A stretch of 64,000 nt of DNA, from positions 177,683,600-177,747,599 of the forward strand of contig CM041293.1 of assembly GCA_023052935.1 (NCBI GenBank), given 5' to 3'. Positions 1-10,454 of this stretch are shown piece by piece. Position 1 is the first letter of the stretch. The number at the start of each line of letters is the position of its first letter. This stretch comes from Piezodorus guildinii. Taxonomy: Eukaryota; Arthropoda; Insecta; Hemiptera; Pentatomidae. A model generated the notes under the pieces. The model saw only the letters and a list, made by a program, of their open reading frames with translations. It made no database searches and had not been told where the DNA came from. Made by a program: the position numbers and the translations under genes.

Positions 1-99
1 TCTACGACTCAGGTATGTTGTGTAATTTTAATTGATGTTCCTATGAAAGATCAATTTTTTAGTGCTCGTCTTATCACAGCTGACAAAAACTAGGGTTGG

Positions 100-176
100 A
101 ACATACCCTTGTTATGATTAGATCATTGGTTTTATTATTTTTATTAATGAACCTTTGTAATTGACCAAAAAAAAAT
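100..176 (+). repeat. A-tailed repeat end (LINE/SINE-like)
   Basis: A stretch reading TTAATGAACCTTTGTAATTG followed by ACCAAAAAAAAA also occurs, slightly diverged, at 40150-40188. A shared 3' segment ending in an A-run at two distant sites suggests the 3' end of a retroposon. No coding part is recognisable, so the class is unknown. Confidence 0.35.
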
Positions 177-194
177 ACTAAATATCCTGATATT

Positions 195-625
195 TACTTA
201 AAAAAGTTACTGTTTTAAGCGTGGTTCATTAACTTATCATAGAACACAGAATTGTCCTCCTAATATAGTTAAATGCCATAAGTGTAGCCGCATGGGTCTA
301 TTATGTTGGTCTGTCGACAAAAGTTCATGAGATATCTGCAAGTTAACAATCCCTGGACGAGGCTGAAATCTACTTAGGAGAGCTAGTGATTGATCAGGTT
401 AGTGACAAATACCTCTGGAAACTACCAATAAAAATAGCAGGAAGAGAAATAGTTTTAAAAGTTGATACCGGAACAGAATATGGATACAGAAGACAGATCA
501 AGAGACTAGCGTCTAAAACCTGTAAAAAATTGCTACTCTCAACAGCAGTATCTAGCGAAGAATATCTTGATCATATTAGCATAGAAATATTACATTTAAA
601 AATTAAATTAATTTTAATTATATAG
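195..625 (+). pseudogene. Ty3/Gypsy gag-protease remnant
   Basis: Two retroelement signatures follow each other in different frames. Around 255-305 a C-x2-C motif (CHKC) with a later Cys resembles a decayed zinc knuckle of a Gag nucleocapsid. At 386-625 an open stretch of 79 codons carries LKVDTGTE, the Asp-Thr-Gly active-site loop of a retroviral-type aspartic protease, preceded by the usual beta-strand-rich lead-in (KIAGREIVLK). Stops and frame changes between them, and no reverse transcriptase afterwards, show a dead fragment. Order (zinc knuckle, then protease) and + orientation fit a Ty3/Gypsy element. It lies upstream of the first visible RasGRF exon. Confidence 0.6.
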
Positions 626-789
626 ATTTCATTTAAGCACAATGTATATTACTAATTAAAACATATGTTTTTTTTTTTTTGTTTGCTTGTAAGAGAAACT
701 GAGATTATCTTTGTGTTACACGCCTACATACATTCCAAAATATGTCTGAAATAATTATTGCTTTTAACTATAGGCTCGTCATTTTAGCT

Positions 790-1255
790 CTGAAAATGGG
801 GTTCACGAGAAAGTTTTGATTTTTTCATCTTTTATATTTTTTGGGTCGCTGGACACGGATCTAAAATTTGTGGGCAAAAATTTTTCCCAGAACATGCTTT
901 TTTCACACATTTTGCCAAAATGTTGGCACTTTTTCTGGTTTTTTTTACTATATCTTGAAAACAAAGAGTTTTGGGAAAAAACTTACTATTTACACAATCC
1001 AAGTAATTAAAATTTCCTCCATTTTTCATTTGGAAAGTTTTTTTGTGAGACCAACCGTTTTGCTGCTAGAGGGCTTCAAAAATGTAGGCTAGGTGTATTT
1101 GTATTTTCATGGGAAAGTTTGATTTTTTTTAACCCTTTATGTTTTTTGGGTTGCTGGACACAAATTTGAAGTTTGGAGGTAAAAATTTTGCCCGGAACAT
1201 GGTTTTTTCACACTTTTTGCCAAAATTTTAAAAATGTTGGCACATTTTCTGTTTT
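790..1255. repeat. Two diverged direct repeats, about 305 bp apart
   Basis: The segment at about 801-925 recurs diverged at about 1106-1250. Shared landmarks are the block containing TTTTTTGGGTCGCTGGACAC (second copy GGGTTGCTGGACAC), the block GAACATG..TTTTTTCACAC, and GTTGGCAC. It looks like one and a half units of a tandem satellite-like repeat of roughly 305 bp. The small open frames inside are overlapping shadows on both strands and are not genes. Confidence 0.55.
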
Positions 1256-1256
1256 T

Positions 1257-1348
1257 TTTTTACTTTCACTTACTATATATAGTAAGGGAAAGTATTCCGA
1301 TCATGAAAATTTTTGACTTCCAGTTTTCGACGGCAATACAATTTTTAC
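1257..1348 (-). mobile_element. Helentron-like element, 3' terminal fragment
   Basis: On the minus strand this is the last 90 bp of the Helentron/DINE-like family described at 51026-51936: the CCAGTTTTC block, then the terminal hairpin (here TTACTATATATAGTAAG) and the GTGAAAGTAAAAA end. It abuts the direct repeats at 790-1255. Everything further 5' in the element is missing. Confidence 0.6.
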
Positions 1349-1854
1349 ACCTCTTCTCTCACTGTGGATTGCGGCCTAAATTTAAAAAGGGGACAAGCTT
1401 GGAGCACTGAGTTGCTAAAAAAAAGGTGCTAGATACCTTTTGTAGAGAGAGACAATATTTCACAGGTTTTAGATGAAGCTAGTGGTGAAGACAAAATGGA
1501 GGGAACTGAAGAGAACCAGTGGACGGAAGTCATTCCCAGGTGATTGAGGAAGAAACAGATTATTCCTAATTTTTAGTTACTGGGACTAAGATTATGGGCA
1601 AGTATTTCTTATTTTATATTTTTATTTCAGGGTAATTTAAATTTTTATTTATAGTTCATTGGAGTTAATATTGTAAGATTTTTATTTATAAAAGAGTGAT
1701 ATTGTGTTGAGGGATTTTCACAATGGGAAGATTATTGTAAAAATGTAAATTAAAAGTTAATACGTATTTTGCTTATTCTGTAACACTACCCTTAGTAGTC
1801 TGTGCTTCAACTTTTTGATTCCACCCAAAAAAAAAAAAAAAAAATTACTTTCAG

Positions 1855-1994
1855 AGCTACTATAATGGCCGAAGATCAACAGCTGGACTTGAAAGCGAAG
1901 GAGGGACCCAAAGACCTAGCTTCCAGCACGAATCTCCTCAAAACTCGAGTAAAGCCGGAGTCGTCATAACTTCTTTTAGGCAGTCTCAGAGAAG
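1855..1994 (+). CDS. RasGRF: RasGRF-like, exon A (linker before REM domain)
   Basis: First recognisable exon of the host gene. The acceptor is TTACTTTCAG at 1845-1854 and the donor is GTAAAT at 1995. Read in phase 0 it is open throughout (SYYNGRRSTAGLESEGG at the start, ending SFRQSQR), has 140 bases, and leaves two bases (AG) that join the first base of the exon at 18368 to make an Arg codon. The peptide is Ser/Gly/Gln-rich and poorly conserved, as expected for the linker between the DH-PH part and the REM/CDC25 part of RasGRF proteins. Support is frame and splice compatibility rather than strong homology, so this is the least certain of the eight exons. More 5' exons must lie before the window. 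Confidence 0.65.
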
Positions 1995-2334
1995 GTAAAT
2001 ATTCTTATTTTGCTCTATTTTTTCATTCATGTAATGTAGTCAATGTCTTCTGCATCAATGGATGTTGTGTTGTTTGGCCTTAAACGTGTACTTTTGTAAC
2101 CTTTCTTAATATTTATTAATTCATAATTCATCCCTCATCTTTTTGTAATTTGAAAAAAAAAAAACCCGGACAAAATGAGATGTGCTTGAAATTGGAGTTT
2201 TACAGTAAACGGATAATTTTCCTGTCACTATAAATGAAGTTACATTTTTTTATGGTGGAGAAATTGTTTGAGGTGGTGCAGTCATCAAGGAAATAGCACT
2301 CTAATAAGGAAAACTTATTATAGTGAAGTGAGAA

Positions 2335-2470
2335 TGGTTGATTGAGTGAGTAAGTGGTAGAAGTTAGTTCAGAGTGCAGTAAAACAACACACAATTAAGA
2401 TATAAACTTAATAAACTGGCACTAACATTGAATGTCAATTTAGACATGAGGCTTCTGGGTGTAAGTACCT
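2335..2470 (+). repeat. Penelope-type terminal repeat remnant (single arm)
   Basis: The segment GTAGAAGTTAGTTCAGAGTG, followed by ACACACAATTAAG and a diverged rest, matches the left arm of the palindromic element at 7276-7608 (AGAAGTTGGTTCAGGGTGC, ACACACAATTAAGAATAAAC). Flanking bases GTGAGAATGGTTGA at 2328-2341 match, in reverse complement, the outer right end of that element near 7590-7605. Only one arm is present and it is strongly diverged. Confidence 0.5.
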
Positions 2471-2515
2471 AAAGATAAAAATTGTTCTTGCAAAAATTAT
2501 CGGTCTCCAAATCTA

Positions 2516-3172
2516 TTGGGTTGTTTCACATGAAATGTCCGTTTTTATAGTTTCTGAAATACATAAAGGATTTTGCAGACCTCTGTTGTTTTGTTCTGAA
2601 TGTTTACATATTTAAAGTAAACAGTTACTAATCCTCTACCTTTGAATTATAAACATTAACTTCCCAATAAATTACCCACTTTTTAGTATACCTCTAAATA
2701 TGAACATGGAAACACGCGATTTTCGAGTAATATTTTTGTACGAGTTTAAACTCGGCCATTCAGCAGCTGAGGCCGCTAGAAATATTTGCAAGGCGTTTGG
2801 GTAAGGGAGTGTTAATGAACAGACTATTCGCCGTTGGTTTGCTAAGTTTTCAGCTGGTGATACTGATTTGGAAAACTTGCCCCAAGGAAGACCTCCGTCC
2901 GTAATAGACAATGATGTCCTCAAACATACAGTAGAAGGAAACACCTAAAAAAAAGTTAAAGGACTCTCAGCACAACTAAATGCAAGTGCATCTACCGTTT
3001 CCAGACATTTAAAGTGTATTGGGAAAGTAAAAAAGCTCGATTCATGGGTACCTCATGATCTCACTGAGCGGCAGCCAGACCCCATGTTTCAAAACATACC
3101 GTGCAAAAATTGAAAGAATTGGGCCACGAAGTTCTTCCGCACCCACCATATTCTCATGAATTGTCTCCAACA
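2516..3172 (+). mobile_element. mariner M1 copy a, internally deleted, 3' truncated
   Basis: The left terminal inverted repeat TTGGGTTGTTTCACATGAAA is preceded by a TA (2514-2515). The transposase frame starts at ATG 2700 (MNMETRDFRVIFLYEF), giving the N-terminal helix-turn-helix of a Tc1/mariner transposase. It is broken by a stop after AFG and another after EGN. The catalytic middle is missing: the frame jumps from WVPHDLTERQ directly to the block after the second Asp. Homology stops at about 3172, so the right repeat is lost. The internal deletion joint is the same as in the copy at 14423-15342. It cannot encode transposase. Confidence 0.85.
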
Positions 3173-3380
3173 GTTTTGTGTTTCAACTTTACATACCTGT
3201 TATTCTTAAAGGACCCAGTCCCAGAATAAAAATTATTTTTTATTCTATTACTTCATTATTTGTTAAGCTTCTCATATACTATACTCTCCCTTTGCTCCTA
3301 TAATTACCTGTGTTTAACGGTGCAAAGGCGAGCCCTCAATCAAAAAAAATAAAATAAAATAAAAAATAAAAATAAACGCT
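3173..3380 (+). repeat. Retroposon 3' tail with (AAAAT)n
   Basis: After the mariner breaks off, a segment resembling the LINE tail at 47960-48020 (TCCCAGAATAAAAATTATTTT versus TTCCAGAATAAAAATTAGTTTT) is followed by an AAAAT-type simple repeat at 3338-3377. I see no coding sequence. Confidence 0.4.
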
Positions 3381-3524
3381 TTTCATTATGGTCTTCAAAT
3401 ATTCTTATTCCTATATTATCATTTTCATTAATGTTTGTTTCCATGTTGTATTACTGTTTTCTTATTACAGTACCCAACTTATTATTATTTTTCTTTTCAT
3501 TGTATTGGTTATTATATTGTTTTT

Positions 3525-3575
3525 CGTAGCCTTGATGAAGGCCCACAATGTAGGCTGAGGTGTCAGCACATGGAT
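3525..3575 (+). repeat. Hammerhead-like short hairpin motif
   Basis: The sequence TTGATGAAGGCC..GGCTGAGGTGTC has the layout seen in the Penelope-type repeats at 7276-7608 and 39558-39796: a (C/T)TGANGA box, a GGCC/GGCT stem and a GAAA-like then GTC box (here degenerate, GAGGTGTC). A TTATTTCAGC-rich tail follows. Probably an old isolated copy; see the ribozyme hypothesis under findings. Confidence 0.35.
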
Positions 3576-3580
3576 ATAAT

Positions 3581-3962
3581 AAGTTTTCTTTATTAGTTTG
3601 TTATTTCAGCAGTCAACTAAAACTCGATCAATCAGCATTTTTTTATTTCATTTTCTCTTTTACATCTCCTAAAGCACTAAAAACACTGTTTTTAAAAGTA
3701 TTATAATATAAGTTAAAAGTATTATAAGTCAATCTTTACTTTATCATGTAATTTGAATGGTAGAGTTTTAAGAAGAGTTTTTGATTTTTGACACTGACAG
3801 AGAATCATAAATGTATCTATCAGAAATATTCTGCACTCACTAATTATATTGTTTAGACACATTATATGTAATGCACATTGCACATTACTGCTTTAGAACA
3901 CTTTACATGTTGTGTAAGCAACTTTTGAAGTCACACTTGGTTCAAAAAACCCTGAAACCTCT
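3581..3962. other. AT-rich intron sequence, nothing recognised
   Basis: No open frame above 60 codons, no inverted terminal repeats and no tRNA-like block that I can see. Confidence 0.5.
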
Positions 3963-4235
3963 CATAATGGGGTTACCTATAGCATGGTGGTTAGCATAAC
4001 AGCCTCCTATGCCAAAGGTCCTGGGTTGAAACCCGCAGGTGGCCCTTGGATTTTTAATGGGAGTAAAAAATCCTTAGTTATGCCATCCTTCAGAGAGGAC
4101 GTTGAAAGGTGGCCCTGAGCCTGTGCGATGTCAGGTACTCGTTAAAGATCCCTATCCTAATTAATTATAGGTTAGTAAATTAATAGGTTTGAACCTGGAT
4201 AAGCAAAATTTACAGAAATAAAAAATCATTAAATA
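3963..4235 (+). mobile_element. SINE2, tRNA-headed SINE
   Basis: The head GTAGCATGGTGGTTAGCATA-type A box (here TATAGCATGGTGGTTAGC) and the B box GGGTTGAAACCC mark a tRNA-derived pol III promoter. The body (GGGAGTAAAAAATCCTTAG, GAGGACGTTGAAAGGTGGCC, AAAGATCCCTATCCTAATTA) recurs, diverged, at 59695-59870, and the head alone at 25896-25975. The cloverleaf is not tRNA-like beyond the two boxes, so this is not a tRNA gene. It ends near an A-rich stretch. Confidence 0.7.
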
Positions 4236-4960
4236 ACAATAATGAAATTTGTTATTTTCCATTTTGAGCAATCAATACCACTTAAAGATAAGGAATCTCG
4301 GTTAAAACTGATGTATAAAAGCACTTTAACTAATCCTTTCATAGAAAATGTAAACATTATTGATTAAGTAAACACAATTTTTATAAAAACAGAAGATTTT
4401 AAAAACAAACTTATTTTTCAAACCAATATTGTAAAGTCCCATATTTTACAACATTTAGAAATATCCACTCTTCCACGGTCCAGTCAAATGAGGACCAGAA
4501 AGTGGTCATGGTGGAAAGTTTTGAAATTTTACTCATTTTCATTTTCAATTAGAAATTCCAAGTTTGCTATCTCAAATATTTTTCAGAAATTAAAATTAAA
4601 AAAAATTAGCTAATTGCTACAAAATTCTTCTTCTTTAAAATTACTTCTAATGCTCATATTTTTTTATGATTTTAATTTAAATGATCATTGTGTCTGGCCA
4701 TTCTGTTTTATTGTATAAGTTGATATTATTTTTTGTTTAATATTGAAATGAATGTTTTAAGATTTAAGTATTTTCTCCCCGTTAATACAGGCGAATTGCC
4801 TTTGCAAATCTGTCTAAACCAAAAGGGCTTAAGATCAGAAATATGTTCATAGCTGAGGTGATAAGAGCTAAAAAAGAAATTCCTATTATCAGCCATTATG
4901 CCACTACTTTGCAATGCTTACAAATTTCTGGTGGTACATCATTTATTCTTAGTCTGATCC
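4236..4960. other. AT-rich intron sequence, nothing recognised
   Basis: Mostly A/T-rich with no recognisable protein or repeat ends. The short minus-strand frame at 4726-4914 has no recognisable domain and no splice context. Confidence 0.5.
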
Positions 4961-4974
4961 TTTTCTTTGATCAT

Positions 4975-5450
4975 CCTGGAAATGAGTTTGTTGTTTAAAC
5001 TCATTATTAATGAGATATCCCAAGAGAAAAAGACAGCATGAACAACAATTTGGCGCCCAAACAGGTCAAAACTCAAAGAGATTAATTTGTCAGAAAACTC
5101 AAAGTAAATATCTAGATATTTCAGCTATGGTTCCATCTTGTTGGAAGCATATTGTATGTAGTAGATTTTGACTGAATTGGCATGTTGGAAATAAATATAT
5201 ATTATAGGATTAATAGGGCATTATTTTAACTTTGGGGTGGCTCTGAGTAGAGAGACCCCACCCTCCAGGGGCTCACCCAGCATCTATAAAGTGGGTACCC
5301 AAAAATTGAGGGAAGAAACCTGGCGGCTAAGCATTATCTTGTCCTAATCTCCTCCTTGCATGGCCTACAGTCAAGAAACAATACAAAGCTCTATATATAC
5401 TGAACCCAAGACCCTTTATAGGTTGTAGAGGTACAGAGTTTTTTTTCTTT
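4975..5450 (+). mobile_element. Chimeric repeat: retroviral PBS leader plus SINE1 body
   Basis: The left part holds a short inverted repeat (ATGAGTTTGTTGTTTAAACTCAT) and, at 5051-5065, TGGCGCCCAAACAGG, a tRNA-Lys-type primer binding site directly after an AATT end, as at an LTR-leader junction. The right part (5230-5445) is the SINE1 body (TATAAAGTGGGTACCC, AACCCAAGACCC, GGTACAG, then T-run) without its tRNA head. The same joined pair recurs at 10455-10870, so the fusion was copied as a unit. Confidence 0.6.
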
Positions 5451-6883
5451 CTAATTCCTTCTCTAACGTATATCAAGTCTCGCAACTTATGTGTAATCAC
5501 TCCTTAAGACTTTGAGCTCAACCTTTTTAAGTACAGGAGAACTTTGATTAACTCTCACCACTGAGAAAAGCTATGAGTCTTAGGTCAAAAAAAAAAAAAA
5601 AAAAAAAAAAATGGATTAGAAAAATACATTGAACCATAAAACATACTTTAGTTGACTTTAATTTTAATGTTCAAATAGTTGTTGACTGAATTACTCTGAA
5701 GAAATAACGAATCTTATTCTATTGTGTGCTAACTAGCAAGAATGTTTTGTTTTACATTTTTACACTCCGATATGACTTCCATCTTCATTTGTTCTTAAAA
5801 TTTTGGTTTTATGTGCATATAACACATCAGCCAATATCAAGCACATCTGTTTTCAAGATAATCTTTCATTACAGAAAAGAAATCTTACTTTATATTTTTC
5901 TTAAACATTCTGCTGATGAATGATATTTTCATATTAACTATAACAGTATGTTTCCTTTTTATATAATTTACAAATATTTTTCATTTTATTTGACAACTTT
6001 TTTTTTTGGATTTAAAATTACTGTAAAAAAAAAAATTAATAATTAAAACAATCAATATCTTGAATATTTATTTATTTCTTAGAAAATTAAAAATTCTGTG
6101 CATTTTCCATTTATATTATTTCAAAAAGAATTTGTCATACTGAATTTATTCATCCACGATTGTATTAGTTTTTTTTTTTTCCATCATTAAATTTATTTTC
6201 TAGATTCTACCATTAGCTTAAAATTAATATAATTTTCATGTGTTTCCGAAAAAAAAAAAATATTAAAAAAAAAACTTTTTTCGAACCTTTAAATTCTGTA
6301 AAATAAATACTATTTATGTAAGTAGAACACAAATATAAAGAACCATGTAAATACAAAAAAAAATTTCTTTATGAGTTGACGTATAATTTGCATGTTCAGT
6401 ATTCTCTTCTTTTTTTTAAAATTAATAATAGTCGTATAATTGCATTTGTTTTATATACTGTAAACCGTTATTCATTCTGTAAAGTCACAAACTGTTTTTG
6501 ATCCCTACTAATTATGAAGAGGTAGTATATACTATTTATTATTTATTATACTAATATTATTGTCTGACAATTAATAATAATATTATACTAATTCTATAAT
6601 GATTAAATTTAAAAAAAAATTGATCTGAAAATCTATCTAATAAAAACAAGGATACTGGTAGATGTTCAGATACCACCTTTTTCCCAAAAATAAAAACTTA
6701 TTATCTAGTGGTGATTAGTGATGCTCACGGATTCTGATAGATCACGAGGCGTCCGAAACAACTGTGAAAGCATGTAAAAACTATCAATTAATAGTCCCCC
6801 ACAGAAAGACTGTACAGTCTGACTTATATTTATAACTTTCATAATTGGAACAATAATTAGGAACCAGTCTTGATAGATTTTTT
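5451..6883. other. AT-rich intron sequence with homopolymer runs
   Basis: Contains an A-run at 5588-5610 and many short A/T runs. The 65-codon frame at 5726-5923 has no recognisable motif. No repeat family member seen. Confidence 0.5.
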
Positions 6884-7275
6884 TACATTCACTTACCTAT
6901 TTATAAATAGTATGGGAAAGAAACTTTTTGAATTCCAGTTTTCAACGGAAATACATGTTTTATGGTCCCCTGAGTATAAATAACCAATTCGGACAAAAAA
7001 CTGAAATTTCACATTTACGACAACTTCACACACCAAGATGGTACAACTCTTTTTATGCTTTGCTCAAAAATGGCTCTAACAATTTTTATTAAACTCGCTA
7101 TATCAATTTAAAATTTAATAGGCTTTAATATCATTTAGGTTTTATTCTGATTTAAATAGTCTAAATGCCGGTATTTTAAATTTTCTTCCTCTCAGTTACC
7201 TTTACTTTTGTATATTATAATAAATTAACCGAATCATCTTGTTAGCATTATAAAAAAAATGGATAAATATATAAG

Positions 7276-7608
7276 GGAGAAGTTGGTTCAGGGTGCAGTC
7301 AATCGAACACACAATTAAGAATAAACTTAATTTACTGGTGCCGACATTTGGTCTAAATTATAGGCCTTCTTCAGGGCGATTAAGTGAGCTGAGCAGGCGT
7401 CACAACAATGTTGTGATGTTTGATTGTTGTGAGGCCCACTCAGCTTGACACTCCACTTAGCTCCCTCAATCGCCCTAAAGAAGGCCTATAATTTAGGGCA
7501 AAACGTCGGCAAAAGTAAATTAAGTTTATTCTTAATTGTGTGTTCTACTGACTGCACCCTGAACCAACTTCTACCATATATGCACACAGGCAACCATTCT
7601 CACTCCAT
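7276..7608. mobile_element. Penelope-type inverted terminal repeat pair (palindrome)
   Basis: About 165-bp arms face each other: GAAGTTGGTTCAGGGTGCAG at 7279-7298 is matched by the reverse complement CTGCACCCTGAACCAACTTC at 7553-7572, and the homology continues inward to about 7430. It is flanked by a 14-bp direct repeat GATAAATATATAAG (7262-7275 and 7609-7622), a target duplication in the interrupted Helentron-like element. Each arm carries a degenerate CTGAAGA..GAAACGTC-like block. Inverted LTR-like repeats with such blocks are known for Penelope-like retroelements; the assignment is inference because no reverse transcriptase is present. Confidence 0.6.
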
Positions 7609-7703
7609 GATAAATATATAAGTTGAACAAATTCTAAATCTAACTAAAGGAGAAAAGGACAGAAAAAAATTTGTATGCAATTTTGTTGTTTTTGAACATA
7701 ATA

Positions 7704-8467
7704 TTGGGTTGTTTCACATGAAATGTCCGTACCTCTAAATATGTACATGGAAACACGCGATATTCGAGTAATATTTTTGTATGAGTTTAAACTCGGCCAT
7801 TCAGCAGCTGAGGCTGCTAGAAATATTTGCAAAGCGTTTGGGAAGGGAGTGTTAATGAACGGACCATTCGCCGTTGGTTTGCCAAGTTTTCAGCTGCGGA
7901 TACCGACTTGGAAAACTTGCCCCGAGGAAGACCTCCGTCCGTAATAGACAACGATGTCCTCAAACATACAGTAGAAGGAAACCCCTACCAAACAGTTAAA
8001 GGACTCTCAGCACAACTAAATGCAAGTGCATCTACCGTTTCCAGACATTTAAAGTGTATTGGAAAGTAAAAAAGCTCGATATATGGGTACCTCATGACAA
8101 CGCTAGACCCCGTGTTTCAAAACATACCGTGCAAAAATTGAAAGAACTGGGCTACGAAGTTCTTCCGTACCCACCATATTCTCCCGCCTTGTCTCCAACA
8201 GATTACCACCTGTTGAGGAATTTAGACAACTTGGTCAAAGGAAAACTTTTTGAAAATGATGATCAAGTGAAAAGTGCGTTTTCAGATTTTGTTTCACTTC
8301 AAAGCTCAGAGTTTTTCAGTTCAGGGATAAAAAAGTTGGTGTCATGTTGAGAAAAATGTATAGAAAAAGAAGGTAAATACTTCGAATAAAATTATCTTGT
8401 TTTCATATCGTATTTTTAATAAAAATCCTTTACCTTGAAAACGGACATTTTATCTGACACAATCCAA
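7704..8467 (+). mobile_element. mariner M1 copy b, complete ends, deleted core
   Basis: Both terminal repeats are present (TTGGGTTGTTTCACATGAAA left, ACACAATCCAA right) with TA on each side (7702-7703 and 8468-8469). The 764-bp copy lacks about 150 bp of 5' UTR after GTCCG and the catalytic centre: the reading jumps from IWVPHD to NARPRVSKHTVQ, removing the first Asp region. A frame change after AFGKG and a stop after LVSC add further damage. The C-terminal Asp block (SPALSPTDYH) remains. Non-autonomous, but with ends that a transposase could still recognise. Confidence 0.85.
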
Positions 8468-8552
8468 TAACAGAACAGTAATATAGATTTATAATATACT
8501 GTTGGAGAGCTGAAGATTTTAGAAAACTATTATCTGATAAACAAAATTGGTA

Positions 8553-9032
8553 GATCTGGAAACGGTAGATGCACTTACATTTAGTTGTGCTGAGAGTCCT
8601 TTAACTGTTTGGTAGGGATTTCCTTCTACTGTATGTTTAAGGACATCGTTGTCTATTACGGACGGAGGTTTTCCTGGGGACAAGTTTTCCAAGTCGGTAT
8701 CCCCAGCTGAAAACTTAGCAAACCAACGGCGAATGGTATGTTCATTAACACTCCCTTCCCCGCCTTGCAAATATTTCTAGCGGCCTTGAATGGCCGAGTT
8801 TAAACTCAAACAAAAATATTACTCGAAAATCGCGTGTTTCCATGTTCATATTTGGAGGTATACTAAAAAGTGGGTAATTGATTGGGAAGCTAATGTTTAT
8901 AATACAAAGGCATAGGATTAGTAACTGTTTACTTTAAATATGTAAACATTCGGAAAAAACAACAGAGACCTGCAAAATCCTGTATGTATTTCAGAAACTA
9001 TAAAAACAGACATTTCATGTGAAACAACCCAA
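8553..9032 (-). mobile_element. mariner M1 copy c, 3' truncated
   Basis: On the minus strand the left repeat starts at 9032 (TA at 9033-9034 outside) and the transposase start follows: MNMETRDFRV-type beginning, then GSVNEHTIRRWFAKFSAGDT and STVSR. It ends abruptly at about 8553 after the second helix-turn-helix, inside the Helentron-like copy 2. The catalytic domain is entirely missing. Confidence 0.8.
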
Positions 9033-9034
9033 TA

Positions 9035-10450
9035 ATATGATTTTTTTTTAAAATATATTTAGACTTATTCCCGATAATTATTTCTATTATGATTTAGACA
9101 GTCGACCTCACACCTTCAATGAAGTAGAACCCCTTTAGGTATCAGGTTAAATAGGTTTTTAAGAATATTTCATTTAGATTATAAAATGTTAAAATTCACT
9201 CATAAAAGGATTAATTCAACGTTCTTTATATTTGTGTATAATGTACTTATATGTGCCACATTCCGTTCGTTGATGTTGTCTGCAAATGTAGAGCTTTTGA
9301 AGAATACTTTCCTTTTTTGTTATTGTTTTAAAGATTATCTTCAATTTTAAATAATCATCTATTTTTACTTTGTATGTCTAGCCTTGTTGTGTACTTGCGA
9401 CTGTGATTATACATCGTCAGTGTCTGCATTTAATGTGCTTATTTTAAGATTACTTTGTTAATGCATCTTATAAATATTTTCATGAAACTTGTTTTCTATC
9501 CCTTATTTTATTTTTGTTATGTTTGATTATTAACAAATTATTCTGTTACTTTATTATTTTTTTTTATTCCTCCGATTTCCCAATCTTTTAAAATCAACTC
9601 ATTTCTTTATTTTCTTCATTTTTTTATTTTTTATTTTCTTTTAAATATGGTATGTTTGTTTCAATGTGTTGCTAAGAGCATTGTCATTCTTTTTCTTGAT
9701 TTCCTGACTAGTTTTCGACCTGAGCCTCTTTGGTGAGTAAACCAATTTTTTTTTCTTCTTTCATATATATTTTTTTTTTTTTTTAATTTTAGAGAGCTTG
9801 AAATTTGGCATTAAACGTACTTTGACTAGCTTTCAATTAACCAAATTGATAAAAAAAATTAAATAATAATAAAAAAGGAAACATATTTATTTTGTTTTTT
9901 TATAGACATGCTAATTTTTTTTGACAGTTTAGTATTCAATTATTATAAGATATTTTATCTTAATTAAATCTATAATAATTTTATTCCTGTTAAAAATCAA
10001 TTTAAAATTTAAAATTAGCATGGGACTTAACTTTTTTTTTTAATTCAAATTATTCAGAAGTAATTTTTATTATTAATTGCTTGTTTATTTTTTAATTTTT
10101 GATAGATATTTTTTTTAGTCATGTTACTTATTATTTCACACCTGAATTTCATTTCTATTTATAGTTCGTAATAGTTTGAGGATACTGGACTAGTAGTGAC
10201 TTTTATTTCTTTTAATTATTAGTCCTTAGAAAGTTTACCTTTTAATTTTCCATGACAATAATTCTAAAACCGCTTGAATGATACCATTTTTTATTTTGAA
10301 TATTTAAAAAAAATCTATTTATTGTTTAAAACTTCTTTCTTTTTTGAACCATTGTTTTGGACATAATAACAATTTATCTGATTTGAATACAGAAATTCAT
10401 AACTTATAATTATATTCATAATTTATTCTTTGTCTCTTCCTTTTCTTTTA
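9035..10450. other. T-rich intron sequence, nothing recognised
   Basis: Very AT-rich with many T-runs. No open frame worth noting, no repeat ends matching the families in this window. Confidence 0.5.
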
Positions 10451-10454
10451 ATCA

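Larger units (their letters stand above)
6884..8552 (-). mobile_element. Helentron-like copy 2, split by two insertions
   Basis: On the minus strand the 3' end (terminal hairpin, CACTTACCTATTTATAAATAG) is at 6884-6930 and internal family sequence runs to 7275. It resumes at 7609-7703 after a Penelope-type palindrome and at 8470-8552 after mariner M1b, then is cut by mariner M1c. The family-specific blocks TAAATTAAAGG-type spacer, AGTTGAACAAATTCTA and ATATACTGTTGGA are in the correct order across all three pieces, which identifies one element interrupted by later insertions. Confidence 0.7.

Noticed and set aside
816..1092. Three overlapping short frames
   Set aside because: They lie on both strands of a T-rich direct repeat, with no domain.
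1466..1539. Possible extra RasGRF exon (CACAG acceptor, GTGATT donor, open in one frame)
   Set aside because: In the phase needed to join exon A (1855-1994, phase 0) it hits a TGA; the open frame would force exon A into a frame that stops.
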